Assembly (NCBI RefSeq): GCF_001543145.1 | Contig: NZ_CP014160.1 | Span: 1,969,850 to 2,033,849, forward strand | DNA from: Aerococcus sanguinicola | GTDB taxonomy: Bacteria > Bacillota > Bacilli > Lactobacillales > Aerococcaceae | Length of the DNA stretch: 64,000 nt | Reading direction: 5' to 3' | Shown here: piece by piece, positions 26,374 through 36,366 of the stretch | How the letters are laid out: each line of letters begins with the position of its first letter | Position numbering within the stretch: position 1 is the stretch's first letter | Program-made: the position numbers and the translations under genes | Notes under the pieces: generated by a model | What the model saw: only the letters and a program-made list of their open reading frames with translations | Databases searched by the model: none | What the model was told of the DNA's origin: nothing

Positions 26374-26402
26374 AAAAGAAAAACCAGGTTGAACCTGGCT
26401 CT
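26374..26402 (-). terminator. Hairpin terminator after secG
   Basis: On the minus strand AGCCAGGTT and AACCTGGTT pair and run into TTTTCTTTTG. It lies about 10 bases after the secG stop and would limit readthrough into the esterase gene. The remaining 26179-26373 shows only a short TCGATG/CATCGA hairpin and no gene. Confidence 0.75.
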
Positions 26403-26410
26403 TGTCAATC

Positions 26411-26638
26411 TTATGATGAAATTTTAGCAATTAATAATGCAATTACCATAAAAACAAAACCAAGTACAACGGTAAAACGGTTCATGGCCGCTTCAAAACC
26501 GCGGGCCTTCTTGCGTTTACCGACAGAGGCATCAGAACTCGTTAGATTGCTCGGATTATTCTTTGATGGTTGCACAATAACGACTAATATTAATAGAATC
26601 GCAATGACAATCATTGCTGTTAGTAAAATATCGTACAA
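26411..26638 (-). CDS. secG: Preprotein translocase subunit SecG
   Basis: SecG is a small partner of the SecYE channel that helps protein export. The 75-residue product has two hydrophobic membrane segments (about 3-22 and 52-72) flanking a polar loop with SSDASVGKRKKARGFEAAMNRFT, the conserved cytoplasmic region. The gene order secG-esterase-rnr-smpB is conserved in Gram-positives. A -10-like TATAAT on the minus strand lies at 26664-26669. Confidence 0.94.
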   Translation of the reverse strand: MYDILLTAMIVIAILLILVVIVQPSKNNPSNLTSSDASVGKRKKARGFEAAMNRFTVVLGFVFMVIALLIAKISS

Positions 26639-26747
26639 TACATCCCCTCATCTCATAAATAAAATTATACAACCCTTATTCTACCATAACTTGGTCTAGC
26701 AAACAATGCTTTCTCTTCAGATCCAGAGGTCTAGTCGGACAAAATAC

Positions 26748-27950
26748 TTAAGCAGGCTGGAGCTCGCCTAAGACTTGGGCAAAAATCGCCAAAGCCTGGT
26801 CGCAGTCTGCCTGAGAAACATTCAAGGAGGGCAGGAAGCGGACCACATTACCTTTAGCACTCACTAAGAGCAGTCCTGCTTCATAACAAGCTTGGCAAAG
26901 ATCTGCGACTGGTAAGCTGAGCTCAACGCCGAGCAGGAGGCCCTGACCCCGGACATCAACAATCCTGCCGACTTCTTGACGAATATGATTTAGGCCTTCC
27001 TGTAATTGCTTAGACCGTGCCTGGACATTAGCCAATAATTGGTCCTGGTCCAAAACATCGAGGACAGTGTTGGCTAAGGCGCAGGCTAAAGGATTGCCCC
27101 CAAAAGTGCTCCCATGGTCCCCTGCTTGGACACTGGCCTGGATCTTTTCTCCCGCCAGCAAGGCCCCAATCGGAAAACCGCCCGCTAGCCCCTTGGCCAA
27201 AGTCACCATATCCGCCTGTAAGCCATAGCCCTGACTGGCTAAGAAATGACCGGTCCGACCGACCCCTGTCTGTACCTCATCAATAATGAGCAGAAGGTCA
27301 GCTTCCGCTTGGAGGTCTTTTAAGGTCTGGGCATAGGCCTGGGTCATCGGATGGACCCCACCCTCCCCTTGAATCACTTCGACAATGATGGCGCAGGTCT
27401 CCTTGGTCACCGCTTGCTTGAGAGCCTGGCAGTCATTATAGGGAACATAGGAGAAGCCTTCGAGCATGGGCGCAAAAGGCGCCTGCAAGCTTGCCTGACC
27501 CGTTGCCGCAAGTGAGCCCATGGTCCGACCGTGGAAGGATTGTTGGCAGCTAATGATTTGAATAGCATTTTCGCCCTTGTGCTGGCGGCCCCACTTACGG
27601 GCTAACTTGATCGCCGCTTCATTAGCTTCCGTCCCCGAATTACAGAAGAAGGACTGGCCCAAGCCCGTCTTTGCGGCAAGTTTTTCCGCAAGTTCGATGG
27701 CGGGCATGTTCCAGTAATAATTAGAGAAGTGCATGCCGACTTGACCTTGGTCAGCTAAGGTCTGGACGAGGGCGGGATGGCTATGCCCCAGGGCGTTAAC
27801 CGCAATGCCGGACATAAAGTCCAGATAGGCCTTGCCGTCCGCATCATAGACATAAGACCCTTCCCCCTTCACCATCACCCGGTCCTCCCGGTTAAATAAA
27901 TTCAATAAAACCTCTTGCCCGCGTTGGCTCCATTCTGCTTGACTCGTCAT
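26748..27950 (-). CDS. argD: Acetylornithine aminotransferase
   Basis: ArgD converts N-acetylglutamate semialdehyde to N-acetylornithine with PLP. The class III aminotransferase has FCNSGTEANEAAIKLARKWG (PLP phosphate site), EVIQGEGGVHP, LLIIDEVQTGVGRTG and the PLP lysine in TLAKGLAGGFPIGA. The ATG at 27950 is used (400 residues): it has AAAGGA upstream and follows the argJ stop; an earlier in-frame codon would overlap argJ. It is the last gene of the arg operon. Confidence 0.94.
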   Translation of the reverse strand: MTSQAEWSQRGQEVLLNLFNREDRVMVKGEGSYVYDADGKAYLDFMSGIAVNALGHSHPALVQTLADQGQVGMHFSNYYWNMPAIELAEKLAAKTGLGQSFFCNSGTEANEAAIKLARKWGRQHKGENAIQIISCQQSFHGRTMGSLAATGQASLQAPFAPMLEGFSYVPYNDCQALKQAVTKETCAIIVEVIQGEGGVHPMTQAYAQTLKDLQAEADLLLIIDEVQTGVGRTGHFLASQGYGLQADMVTLAKGLAGGFPIGALLAGEKIQASVQAGDHGSTFGGNPLACALANTVLDVLDQDQLLANVQARSKQLQEGLNHIRQEVGRIVDVRGQGLLLGVELSLPVADLCQACYEAGLLLVSAKGNVVRFLPSLNVSQADCDQALAIFAQVLGELQPA

Positions 27951-27963
27951 CCAACCATCCTTT

Positions 27964-29151
27964 CTAGCTGCGGTATTCCGCATTAATCTTAATGTAATCG
28001 TGAGAGAAGTCACAGGTCCAAACCCTGGCCTGAGCCTGGCCTAAACCGAGACTTAAGTGGATCTGAATGTCTTCTTCATGGAGAATCTGCCGCGCCAGGT
28101 CTTCATCCATGCCTTGCCCCTGCCCAGCTTGGTAGGGGGTGATCGTTCCCCCTGCTGATGCAAAAGCAATGGTCAGGCGGTCCGGATCGATGGGCAGACC
28201 TTCGGCATAGCCAGCTGCGGCTAAGACCCGACCCCAATTGGCATCCTCGCCATAGAGAGCTGTCTTAACCAAGTTGGACGTGGCTACCGATTTAGCCACG
28301 GACACGGCCTGGTCTTCGTCTTGGGCGCCTTCAACGGCTACCGTGACAAACTTAGTCGCTCCTTCCCCGTCGCGTACAATCATTTGCGCCAAGTCGCGCA
28401 TGACCACTTCTAAGTCTTGGGCGAATTGGTCGACATCAGCTGGACCTGCTTGACCGGTAGCGGCTAAGAATGCCGAATCATTAGTCGACGTGTCCCCGTC
28501 CACCGTAATCCGGTTGAAAGTCGTTTGGGTCACCTGGTGGAGGACCTTGCCGAGCTGGACCTGGCTGAGGTCAGCATCCGTTGCGATAAAGGCCAGCATG
28601 GTACCCATATTCGGATGGATCATCCCCGATCCCTTAGCCACCCCAGCAATTCGATAATGATCGAACTGGTAGGCCACTTGCTTGGTACAGGTATCCGTCG
28701 TCAAGATAGCCTGGGCAAAATCATCGGAAGAAGCCGTCCCGAGTTGACCGCATAGACTGTCGCAAGCAGAGACCAAGGGACTCACATCAAAGGCTTCCCC
28801 AATCACCCCTGTTGAAGCCATCAGAAATTCATCTTCGCCAATCTTTAAAGCCTCACACAAGCTAGCTTGACAAGTTTTTAAAGCTTCCCAGCCAGCCGGG
28901 CCATTGCAGGCATTGGCATTGCCACTGTTGACCGCGATTAACTTGAAACGCTTCGATGCTTCCAATTGGTCCTGGCAAAAACGAACCGGATGGGCTTGGA
29001 CAGGATTTTGAGTGAAAACGCCCGCTACTTCCGCCCCATCGGGAAAGTAAATCAGTCCCATATCTTTCTTCTTATATTTAAAACCGAGATGGGCTCCGCA
29101 AGTTTCCAAGCCGGGAATACTGGCAAGGCCCTGGTTTAATACATCTCTCAT
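27964..29151 (-). CDS. argJ: Bifunctional ornithine acetyltransferase/N-acetylglutamate synthase
   Basis: ArgJ recycles the acetyl group from N-acetylornithine to glutamate and may also use acetyl-CoA. The proenzyme is normally cleaved before a threonine nucleophile in an Ala-Thr-Met-Leu motif; here the site reads KGSGMIHPNMGTMLAF, so Gly precedes the nucleophilic Thr. NSGNANAC and TDTCTK are other family motifs. I start at the ATG at 29151 (395 residues), which has AGGAGG six bases upstream; an upstream TTG lies before that site and overlaps argB. Presence of ArgJ explains why argE is not needed in this operon. Confidence 0.94.
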   Translation of the reverse strand: MRDVLNQGLASIPGLETCGAHLGFKYKKKDMGLIYFPDGAEVAGVFTQNPVQAHPVRFCQDQLEASKRFKLIAVNSGNANACNGPAGWEALKTCQASLCEALKIGEDEFLMASTGVIGEAFDVSPLVSACDSLCGQLGTASSDDFAQAILTTDTCTKQVAYQFDHYRIAGVAKGSGMIHPNMGTMLAFIATDADLSQVQLGKVLHQVTQTTFNRITVDGDTSTNDSAFLAATGQAGPADVDQFAQDLEVVMRDLAQMIVRDGEGATKFVTVAVEGAQDEDQAVSVAKSVATSNLVKTALYGEDANWGRVLAAAGYAEGLPIDPDRLTIAFASAGGTITPYQAGQGQGMDEDLARQILHEEDIQIHLSLGLGQAQARVWTCDFSHDYIKINAEYRS

Positions 29152-29161
29152 AGCGCTCCTC

Positions 29162-30037
29162 CTATTCAATCATGGTGCCAATACCAGCATCAAAAAACAA
29201 TTCTTCCAATAAGGCATGGGGTTCACTCCCAGAGATCAGGTGGACCCGGTCGACCCCAGCCTGGATAGCTGCAAGGGCAGCCTCAATCTTCGGCAACATG
29301 CCCCCGGTGAGAATGCCTTCCTCCTTAAGCTGGAGGAACTCGTCAATAGTCAGAGTCGAAATTAAGCTCTCGGGATCTTCAGGGTCGCGGTAGACGCCCT
29401 TGACATCCGTTAAGAGCACCAGCTTAACCGCTCCTAGGGCTTGGGCCAGCTGGCTAGCCACTGTGTCTGCATTGATGTTGTAGACCTGGCCGTCTTTGCC
29501 CACCCCTACAGAGGAAATAACCGGCACATAGCCTGCTTGGATAACTTCTGAGACAAGATCTGTATTAATCCCTTGCACCTGGCCCACATAGCCCGGGTCA
29601 AGAACTTTCCCCTCATCATTTCTTAGGGCAAGGGGACCGGCTTGGATCAGCTTGGCATCCTTGCCCGATAAACCGAGGGCACGTCCGCCCATCTGGTTAA
29701 TCCGTTTGACTACGTCGCCATTCACCTGACCATCGAGGACCATTTCCACCACTTCCAAGGTCTCCTTATCCGTTATCCGGAGCCCCTGTTCAAAACGTGA
29801 CTGGATCCCCATCCGCTCCAGAATCTTGCCTATGAAAGGCCCACCCCCGTGGACCACTACCGGCAGGATCCCTACCGCTTGCATGAGGACGATATCCTGG
29901 GCAAAGGCTAGCTTGGCCTCTTCATCGACCATGGCATGACCACCAAATTTAATGAGAACAATTTTTTGGTGGAACTGGTGGACATAAGGCAAGGCCTCAA
30001 GTAAGACCTGCACTCTTGCATCGCATTCTTTTGTCAT
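29162..30037 (-). CDS. argB: Acetylglutamate kinase
   Basis: ArgB phosphorylates N-acetylglutamate, the second step of arginine synthesis. The 291-residue amino acid kinase has IKFGGHAM (ATP site, His for the more common Asn), VVHGGGPFIGKILERMGI, GLSGKDA, and INADTVASQLAQALGA. It lies between argC and argJ, twelve bases after argC. The arginine-sensitive N-terminal helix extension of some ArgB proteins is short here, so feedback control cannot be judged. Confidence 0.95.
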   Translation of the reverse strand: MTKECDARVQVLLEALPYVHQFHQKIVLIKFGGHAMVDEEAKLAFAQDIVLMQAVGILPVVVHGGGPFIGKILERMGIQSRFEQGLRITDKETLEVVEMVLDGQVNGDVVKRINQMGGRALGLSGKDAKLIQAGPLALRNDEGKVLDPGYVGQVQGINTDLVSEVIQAGYVPVISSVGVGKDGQVYNINADTVASQLAQALGAVKLVLLTDVKGVYRDPEDPESLISTLTIDEFLQLKEEGILTGGMLPKIEAALAAIQAGVDRVHLISGSEPHALLEELFFDAGIGTMIE

Positions 30038-30049
30038 GTCTTTCCTCCT

Positions 30050-31087
30050 TTAGGGCCAAACCGTCAGCTGGTCCAAGCCCAAGTTGGCAGGCCAATTAAA
30101 TAAGAGGTTCATATTCTGAACCGCCTGGCCACTGGCGCCCTTCATCAAATTATCGATCACTGAGAAAATAATTAAGTGACCCGCGTCCGCATCAGCTGCT
30201 AGACCAATCTGGCAGCGGTTGGTCCCCCGCACTTGCTTGACTTGGGGCAGACTCCCTAAAGGCAAGACTTGGACAAAGTCAGATGCCTGGTAGGCGGCTT
30301 GGTAGTGCTGGTGGATGGCTGTCAAATCCTCACTGCCTGTCAATTTAGTATAAATAGTGGATTGGATGCCCCGAGCAATAGGCAGCAAGTGAGGCACAAA
30401 TTGTACTTTAACTTCTTCTTTAGCAAAACGGCCCAGTTCAGCTTCCATTTCCGGAACGTGGCGGTGGGTCAAGGGCTTATAGGCCTTGAAGTTTTCCGTC
30501 ATTTCCGCGTAGAGATTATCTAGGGATTCATTCCGTCCTGCCCCAGAAATGCCCGAGGCGGAAGAGATCATAATCGCTTGAAGGTCAACCAAACCCGCTT
30601 TCAGTGCAGGATAGAGCCCCAGCAAGACAGACGTCACAAAGCAGCCCGGATTAGCGACAAGTTGGGCTTTTTGAATGGCCTCAGGATAAATATCTGCTAA
30701 ACCATAAACAGCCTGGTCTAACAAGTCGCCTCTTGGTGCTGGTTGCCCATAGTAGGCTTCATAAGTCGCCGGGTCTTTCAAACGAAAGTCAGCGCCCAGG
30801 TCGATAATCCGGATCTTTTCAAGGTCAAGATTTTCCACAATAGCCTTGGCATGACCATGGGGCAGGCAGATAAAGGCGAGGTCAGAAGCTTGGAGCTTGT
30901 CCAGGTCTAAGTTTTCAAAGGCTAAGTCCCCCAGGTCTACTAATTGGGGGAAGGCCTGGCCGATGACCTGGCTGGCATAGCTTCTGGACGTCACATGGGA
31001 GAGGGTAACTTGGGGGTGCTTGGCTAAGAGGCGTAAGAGCTCAAGACCGGTATAGCCATTGCCTCCGATTACCGAAACCTTAATCAT
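30050..31087 (-). CDS. argC: N-acetyl-gamma-glutamyl-phosphate reductase
   Basis: ArgC reduces N-acetylglutamyl phosphate with NADPH. The 345-residue protein shows [16 protein letters not shown] (Rossmann), [16 protein letters not shown], the catalytic Cys in [14 protein letters not shown] and SGISGAGR. Its start overlaps the end of argF by eight bases, pointing to cotranslation. Confidence 0.95.
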   Translation of the reverse strand: MIKVSVIGGNGYTGLELLRLLAKHPQVTLSHVTSRSYASQVIGQAFPQLVDLGDLAFENLDLDKLQASDLAFICLPHGHAKAIVENLDLEKIRIIDLGADFRLKDPATYEAYYGQPAPRGDLLDQAVYGLADIYPEAIQKAQLVANPGCFVTSVLLGLYPALKAGLVDLQAIMISSASGISGAGRNESLDNLYAEMTENFKAYKPLTHRHVPEMEAELGRFAKEEVKVQFVPHLLPIARGIQSTIYTKLTGSEDLTAIHQHYQAAYQASDFVQVLPLGSLPQVKQVRGTNRCQIGLAADADAGHLIIFSVIDNLMKGASGQAVQNMNLLFNWPANLGLDQLTVWP

Positions 31088-32093
31088 GGAGAGCCCCTCC
31101 CTTCTCTAAGTGAGGCACGAAGAGGTGGCCGTTGGTAGCCGCCATGATGGCCTTAATCGAATGCATCCGGTTTTCGGCCTGTTGGAACTGGTAGGCGGCT
31201 GGACTCTTGAAGACTTCATCCGTAACCTCTAATTCGGATACGCCCTTGTCCTTAGCGAAGTCTGTCTGAGCATCGTGGAAGGCAGGTAAGCAGTGGAGGA
31301 AGATGCAGGTGGGGTCTGTCAGGTCCATCAAGTCTTGGTTGACCTGGTAGGCTTGAAGGTCAGCCAAGCGTTGGTCAGCCTCCGCTTCATCCCCCATCGA
31401 GATCCAAACATCGGTATAGATGACATGGGCCCCTTGGACAGCCTGCTTGATGTCAGCCGTCACGTCAATCTTAGCCCCTGATACTTTGGCCCGGTCTTGG
31501 ACTTCAGCTAAGATAGCAGGATCCGGCTGGTAGCCTTCTGGCGCAGCCACAGTCACATCCACTCCGAGAATAGCGCCAGCCATCAAGAGACTATTGGCCA
31601 TATTATTGGCCCCATCGCCGCAGTAGACTAACTTAATCCCTTGGAGGGTGCCGAAGACTTCCTTGATGGTCATATAATCCGCGATCATCTGGGTAGGATG
31701 GGAGACATCGCTCAAGCCATTCCAAACCGGTGCCGGTGAGGCCTCAGCCAAAGCTTCCACAATTTCCTGGCTAAAGCCCCGGTATTCAATCCCATCAAAA
31801 ATCCGCCCGAGAACCTGTCCCGTATCGGCAACCGATTCCTTCTTACCGAGCTGGATATCCTTAGCCCCCAGGAATTCAACCGTCGCTCCCAAGTCAGCCC
31901 CCGCAACCGTAAAAGCAGCCCGGGTCCGCGTCGAGGTTTTCTCAAACAAGAGACAAATATTCTGCCCCTCCATGTACTTATGAGGAATTCCCGCTTGCTT
32001 CAGCCCCTTCAAATGAAGCGCAAAATCAATTAAATAAGTTAACTCTTCTTTTGTAAAATCTTTAATCTTTAAAAAATCTTTTCCTTGTAACAT
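31080..32093 (-). CDS. argF: Ornithine carbamoyltransferase
   Basis: The enzyme joins carbamoyl phosphate and ornithine to give citrulline. The 337-residue protein has [12 protein letters not shown] (carbamoyl phosphate site), [27 protein letters not shown] and HCLPAFHD with the catalytic Cys. It heads argF-argC-argB-argJ-argD, so an anabolic role is likely; arc deiminase genes are absent here. A T-box leader just upstream predicts control by charging of a tRNA, presumably tRNA-Arg. Confidence 0.94.
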   Translation of the reverse strand: MLQGKDFLKIKDFTKEELTYLIDFALHLKGLKQAGIPHKYMEGQNICLLFEKTSTRTRAAFTVAGADLGATVEFLGAKDIQLGKKESVADTGQVLGRIFDGIEYRGFSQEIVEALAEASPAPVWNGLSDVSHPTQMIADYMTIKEVFGTLQGIKLVYCGDGANNMANSLLMAGAILGVDVTVAAPEGYQPDPAILAEVQDRAKVSGAKIDVTADIKQAVQGAHVIYTDVWISMGDEAEADQRLADLQAYQVNQDLMDLTDPTCIFLHCLPAFHDAQTDFAKDKGVSELEVTDEVFKSPAAYQFQQAENRMHSIKAIMAATNGHLFVPHLEKGGALHD

Positions 32094-32128
32094 CTTGTGT
32101 CCTCCTTAAACTCAACACTTGCTTTCAA

Positions 32129-32478
32129 ATAAAAAACACCACCCCTGTCCTTGAACAGTAGAGGCGGTGTGACCACGGTACCACTCTACTGGTAGCTTTA
32201 AGTAAAACTACCCAGAAGCCTAGCCCAGCCAGTCGCTCCTTATGAAAAAAGCCCCCTATCGTCCCAGACGATAAGAGGCGGAAAATTCCACGGTACCACT
32301 CTAATTCTTAGCTTGTCAGCTTCACTTAGTTAATGTTAACGCAATTTCTGCGGGTCCGGTTACTCATTTCACCAGCCATCTCAACAAGACGTTTCACAGT
32401 TAGCTTCTCACAACCCTTCCACCACCAGCTGCTCGCTTAAGAGAATAGCCCCTGCTACTTTTTGTTTCTTAGAATTTG
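32129..32478 (-). promoter_or_regulatory. T-box leader of the arginine operon with duplicated antiterminator/terminator
   Basis: The leader reads from about 32478 down to 32129. Stem I and linker precede the first T-box motif AGAGTGGTACCGTGG (32302-32288), followed by a terminator stem ending in six T (32281-32244). A second identical T-box motif lies at 32187-32173, with a stem III-like hairpin just before it (32214-32189) and another terminator (32170-32129). Only about 30 bases separate terminator 1 from that hairpin, so the second copy has no stem I. ACG/CGU at 32391-32389, in GTGAAACGTC context, is a candidate arginine specifier, which I hold only weakly. Uncharged tRNA would stabilise the antiterminators and allow argF transcription. 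Confidence 0.9.
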
Positions 32479-32486
32479 ATTAGTAT

Positions 32487-32516
32487 TATTTAACCATTTT
32501 TTCATATTAAGGTCAA
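32487..32516 (-). promoter_or_regulatory. Promoter of the arg T-box leader
   Basis: On the minus strand TTGACC (32511-32516) and TAAATA (32487-32492) are 18 bases apart, just before the predicted leader start. Confidence 0.5.
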
Positions 32517-32612
32517 GCCTTTTTTATATTTCTTCAAAAAAAGATATAGCAGCGCCATCTCATTCCACTAGGCTTATAAAAATAAAAGTAGAATTATTAG
32601 CAAGTTTTATGA

Positions 32613-32820
32613 ACAGATATTAAATTGTGAAGTCGCAACGCTGCTGACGCAGCCTTGAACTTCATCTCTGGCCAGCATACGATATCTGTAATCTCACGCT
32701 GTTCGAACAGCTATCGCATAAGTCGTTTCGCTCCAAGAGCTGAAGCTGCTCGAGCCGGTGCTATGCTTTAGCCGTTGGCGTTTTAGCGACTTACGGATAA
32801 AGTACAAGACGGCTTCAGCC
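32613..32820. repeat. Mosaic of nested inverted repeats in the eno-arg intergenic region
   Basis: No gene lies between 32517 and 32892. Eight-base arms 32613-32620/32682-32689 enclose six-base arms 32628-32633/32659-32664, which enclose the hairpin GCTGC-TGAC-GCAGC (32640-32653). A 14-base perfect palindrome lies at 32698-32711. Seven-base arms 32719-32725/32787-32793 form a second long structure, and ACGGCTTCAGCCGT follows. The nesting resembles the array near dtd, but the linker motifs of that array are not clearly present. Confidence 0.6.
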
Positions 32821-32892
32821 GTGTTGATCCGCTGAACATTTAACGATCACTTTCAAGACGGAACGCATGCTCACCAGCACAATGTGTTTAAT

Positions 32893-32921
32893 TAAAAAAG
32901 CCAGGCCCTAATGAGCCTGGC
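32893..32921 (-). terminator. Terminator of the glycolytic operon after eno
   Basis: GCCAGGC and GCCTGGC pair around an eight-base loop and run into six T on the minus strand, about 75 bases after the eno stop. Confidence 0.88.
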
Positions 32922-32996
32922 GCTATCCCGCTTGTCAGAAGACAAACAAGAATAGTGGATGAACAATTAACTTTTAAGTGACGGGAATCTCAGACC

Positions 32997-34298
<1,302 letters not shown>

Positions 34299-34325
34299 TT
34301 AATTGCTCCTTTTTTTAAATTAAAT

Positions 34326-35087
34326 TCATTTTACCATAAGATGATGGGCTTGCAAATTTTTAATGACAGCTAGCCAATCGTCATCTGACAGGGTCCGGTC
34401 ATTGGAACAGACGCCGTCAAAGATGCCGTCAGCTAGGAGATCCAAGTCTAGCCCATCTAAAGCCTTAATGCTGTAGATGAGTTCAAGGGACTGGGCAATG
34501 GCCTCACCCGCAATCTCAAAGACCGTATCGCGGATTAATTGGGCCACCCTTTCCAGGGCTTGAGCCGAGAGCTCGTCCCCTTCTGCCCCTTCGAAGAGAA
34601 TTAAGACTTGACCTTGTTCTTCTGCCGTCAAATTTGAATAAATCTGCCAAATCTGCTGGGCCAGCCAGACGCTCTGCATGTTCCATTCCCGACTAATCTG
34701 GGGAAGGCTTAGGCAGAGCACGGGACGAATACCGACGTCTAAGCAATTCGTAATCTTCCTAGACAAGTCGGAATCATCCTCCATGAAGGCTTGGCGACGA
34801 CTAGCACTCCCAACTAAGCAATGCGTAATACCCGCCTGGTGAAGTTGGTAGGCCGTCGATTCACCTAATTCGGCATAGTCACTTTGAACCGAGCAGTTTT
34901 GGCTGCCCAGCGCGCATGCCTGAAACGCACTGGGGCAAAATTGGCTGATAAATATAGCAGGAAGGAAGTGGATATGCTGGACGCCTTCCGACTGGCCAAG
35001 GATCCGGTCGACTCCAGCGATAGCTTGGTCAAGCTGACGCGCGGAAGTCGCGGCTTGGCAGATCCTTCCTAGTATAAGCTCAGGCAA
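34326..35087 (-). CDS. Degenerate triosephosphate isomerase-like protein, catalytic residues lost
   Basis: The 253-residue product aligns along its length with TpiA but lacks its active site. The N-terminal GNWKMN is replaced by LGRICQ (residues 6-11), removing the Asn and catalytic Lys. The GHSERR segment is GSASRR (93-98), removing the catalytic His and the Glu after it. Glu166 may survive (LFEGAEG), but flexible loop 6 (PVWAIGTG) and the YGGS phosphate site are gone. GSQN, DVGIRPVLCLS and spacing still mark TIM ancestry. It starts with TTG three bases after the pgk stop, in the pgk frame, with no visible ribosome site. Position between pgk and eno is that of tpiA. It cannot be the working isomerase; it may be regulatory or decaying. 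Confidence 0.8.
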   Translation of the reverse strand: MPELILGRICQAATSARQLDQAIAGVDRILGQSEGVQHIHFLPAIFISQFCPSAFQACALGSQNCSVQSDYAELGESTAYQLHQAGITHCLVGSASRRQAFMEDDSDLSRKITNCLDVGIRPVLCLSLPQISREWNMQSVWLAQQIWQIYSNLTAEEQGQVLILFEGAEGDELSAQALERVAQLIRDTVFEIAGEAIAQSLELIYSIKALDGLDLDLLADGIFDGVCSNDRTLSDDDWLAVIKNLQAHHLMVK

Positions 35088-35090
35088 GGT

Positions 35091-36284
35091 TTACTTGTTA
35101 TCTAAAGCGGCAACAGCTGGAAGTTCAGCGCCTTCCAAGAATTTCATGGATGCGCCCCCACCAGTTGAGATGTGGGAGAACTTATCGCCGAAGCCAGATT
35201 TTTGGGCTGCTGCTGCAGAGTCCCCGCCACCTACGATAGTTGTTGCATCGTCAAGATGGGCAATGGCTTCGCAGACCGCATTGGTCCCTTTAGCGAAGGC
35301 AGGCATTTCAAATACACCCATTGGTCCATTCCATACCACTGTTTTCGCATCTTTAAGCACTTCTTTGAAGGCTTCAATAGTCTTAGGCCCGCAGTCTAAA
35401 CCTTCCCAACCTGCAGGAATTTCATCCGCAGCGACTTCCTTAGTATTGGCATCATTAGAGAAGTCATCTGCAATGGTTACGTCAACTGGTAATACCAAAC
35501 GGTCGCCAGCGCGTTCCATTAAGTCTTTAGCTAGGTCAACCTTGTCTTCTTCTAAGAGGGAATTCCCAACTTCATAGCCTTGTGCCTTGAGGAAGGTGTA
35601 GGCCATACCGCCACCGATCAATACCTTGTCAGCTTTGTCAAGCAAGGTTTCGATGACTTGGATCTTATCAGAAACCTTAGCCCCGCCGAGGATAGCCACG
35701 AATGGGCGTTTAGGATTTTCAACAGCATCGCCTAAGAATTTTAATTCTTTTTCCATTAAGAAACCAGCAACGGCTGTGTCAATGTTTGAAGAAATCCCTA
35801 CGTTGGAAGCGTGAGCCCGGTGAGCGGTACCGAAAGCATCGTTAACGAAAACATCGCCTAAGGATGCCCAGTACTTGCCTAATTCAGGATCATTGCCACT
35901 TTCCTTCTTACCATCAATGTCTTCGAAACGGGTGTTTTCAAAGAGCAGAACTTCGCCTTCAGCCAAGTTGTTGATAGCATCTTCTAATTCTTTACCACGT
36001 GTTTCAGGAACGAAGGTTACTTTTTGACCGAGTAATTCTTCCAAGTGTTCAGCTACTGGACGTAGGGTCTTAGAAGCCTTGTCTTCTTCGGTCTTAACCT
36101 TGCCTAAGTGGGAGAAGAGGATTAATTTTCCTTGGTGCTCTAACACATATTTAATGGTAGGAAGAGCTTGGACCATCCGGTTATCATCGGTAATGGTTGA
36201 TCCATCCATTGGCACGTTAAAGTCCACGCGCATTAATACTTTTTTCCCTTTTACATCGATATCTTCAATTGTTTTTTTAGCCAT
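35091..36284 (-). CDS. pgk: Phosphoglycerate kinase
   Basis: Pgk makes ATP from 1,3-bisphosphoglycerate. The 397-residue two-domain protein has [18 protein letters not shown], the substrate residues around [24 protein letters not shown] and the C-terminal GGGDSAAA with the hinge [10 protein letters not shown]. Length is normal. The stop is a single TAA, and the following TIM-like reading frame continues in the same phase after one codon (ACC), so readthrough would produce a Pgk-TIM-like fusion. Confidence 0.97.
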   Translation of the reverse strand: MAKKTIEDIDVKGKKVLMRVDFNVPMDGSTITDDNRMVQALPTIKYVLEHQGKLILFSHLGKVKTEEDKASKTLRPVAEHLEELLGQKVTFVPETRGKELEDAINNLAEGEVLLFENTRFEDIDGKKESGNDPELGKYWASLGDVFVNDAFGTAHRAHASNVGISSNIDTAVAGFLMEKELKFLGDAVENPKRPFVAILGGAKVSDKIQVIETLLDKADKVLIGGGMAYTFLKAQGYEVGNSLLEEDKVDLAKDLMERAGDRLVLPVDVTIADDFSNDANTKEVAADEIPAGWEGLDCGPKTIEAFKEVLKDAKTVVWNGPMGVFEMPAFAKGTNAVCEAIAHLDDATTIVGGGDSAAAAQKSGFGDKFSHISTGGGASMKFLEGAELPAVAALDNK

Positions 36285-36320
36285 GCTAAACCCCTTTTCT
36301 ATCCTTATCTACTTACTTTT

Positions 36321-36348
36321 AAAAAAACGGGAAGCGCGAAGCTCCCCG
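36321..36348 (-). terminator. Intercistronic hairpin between gap and pgk
   Basis: CGGGGAGC and GCTTCCCG form an eight-base stem with a five-base loop followed by seven T on the minus strand. It probably lowers readthrough from gap into pgk, making gap the most expressed gene, or stabilises the gap mRNA end. Confidence 0.8.
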
Positions 36349-36366
36349 CTAGTTTAAAGATTTCTC

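Noticed and set aside
27951..28013. Longer argD start upstream.
   Set aside because: It would overlap argJ and lacks a ribosome site, while the ATG at 27950 has one.
34326..35087. Annotating this gene simply as tpiA.
   Set aside because: Both essential catalytic residues (Lys and His) and the phosphate-binding loops are missing.
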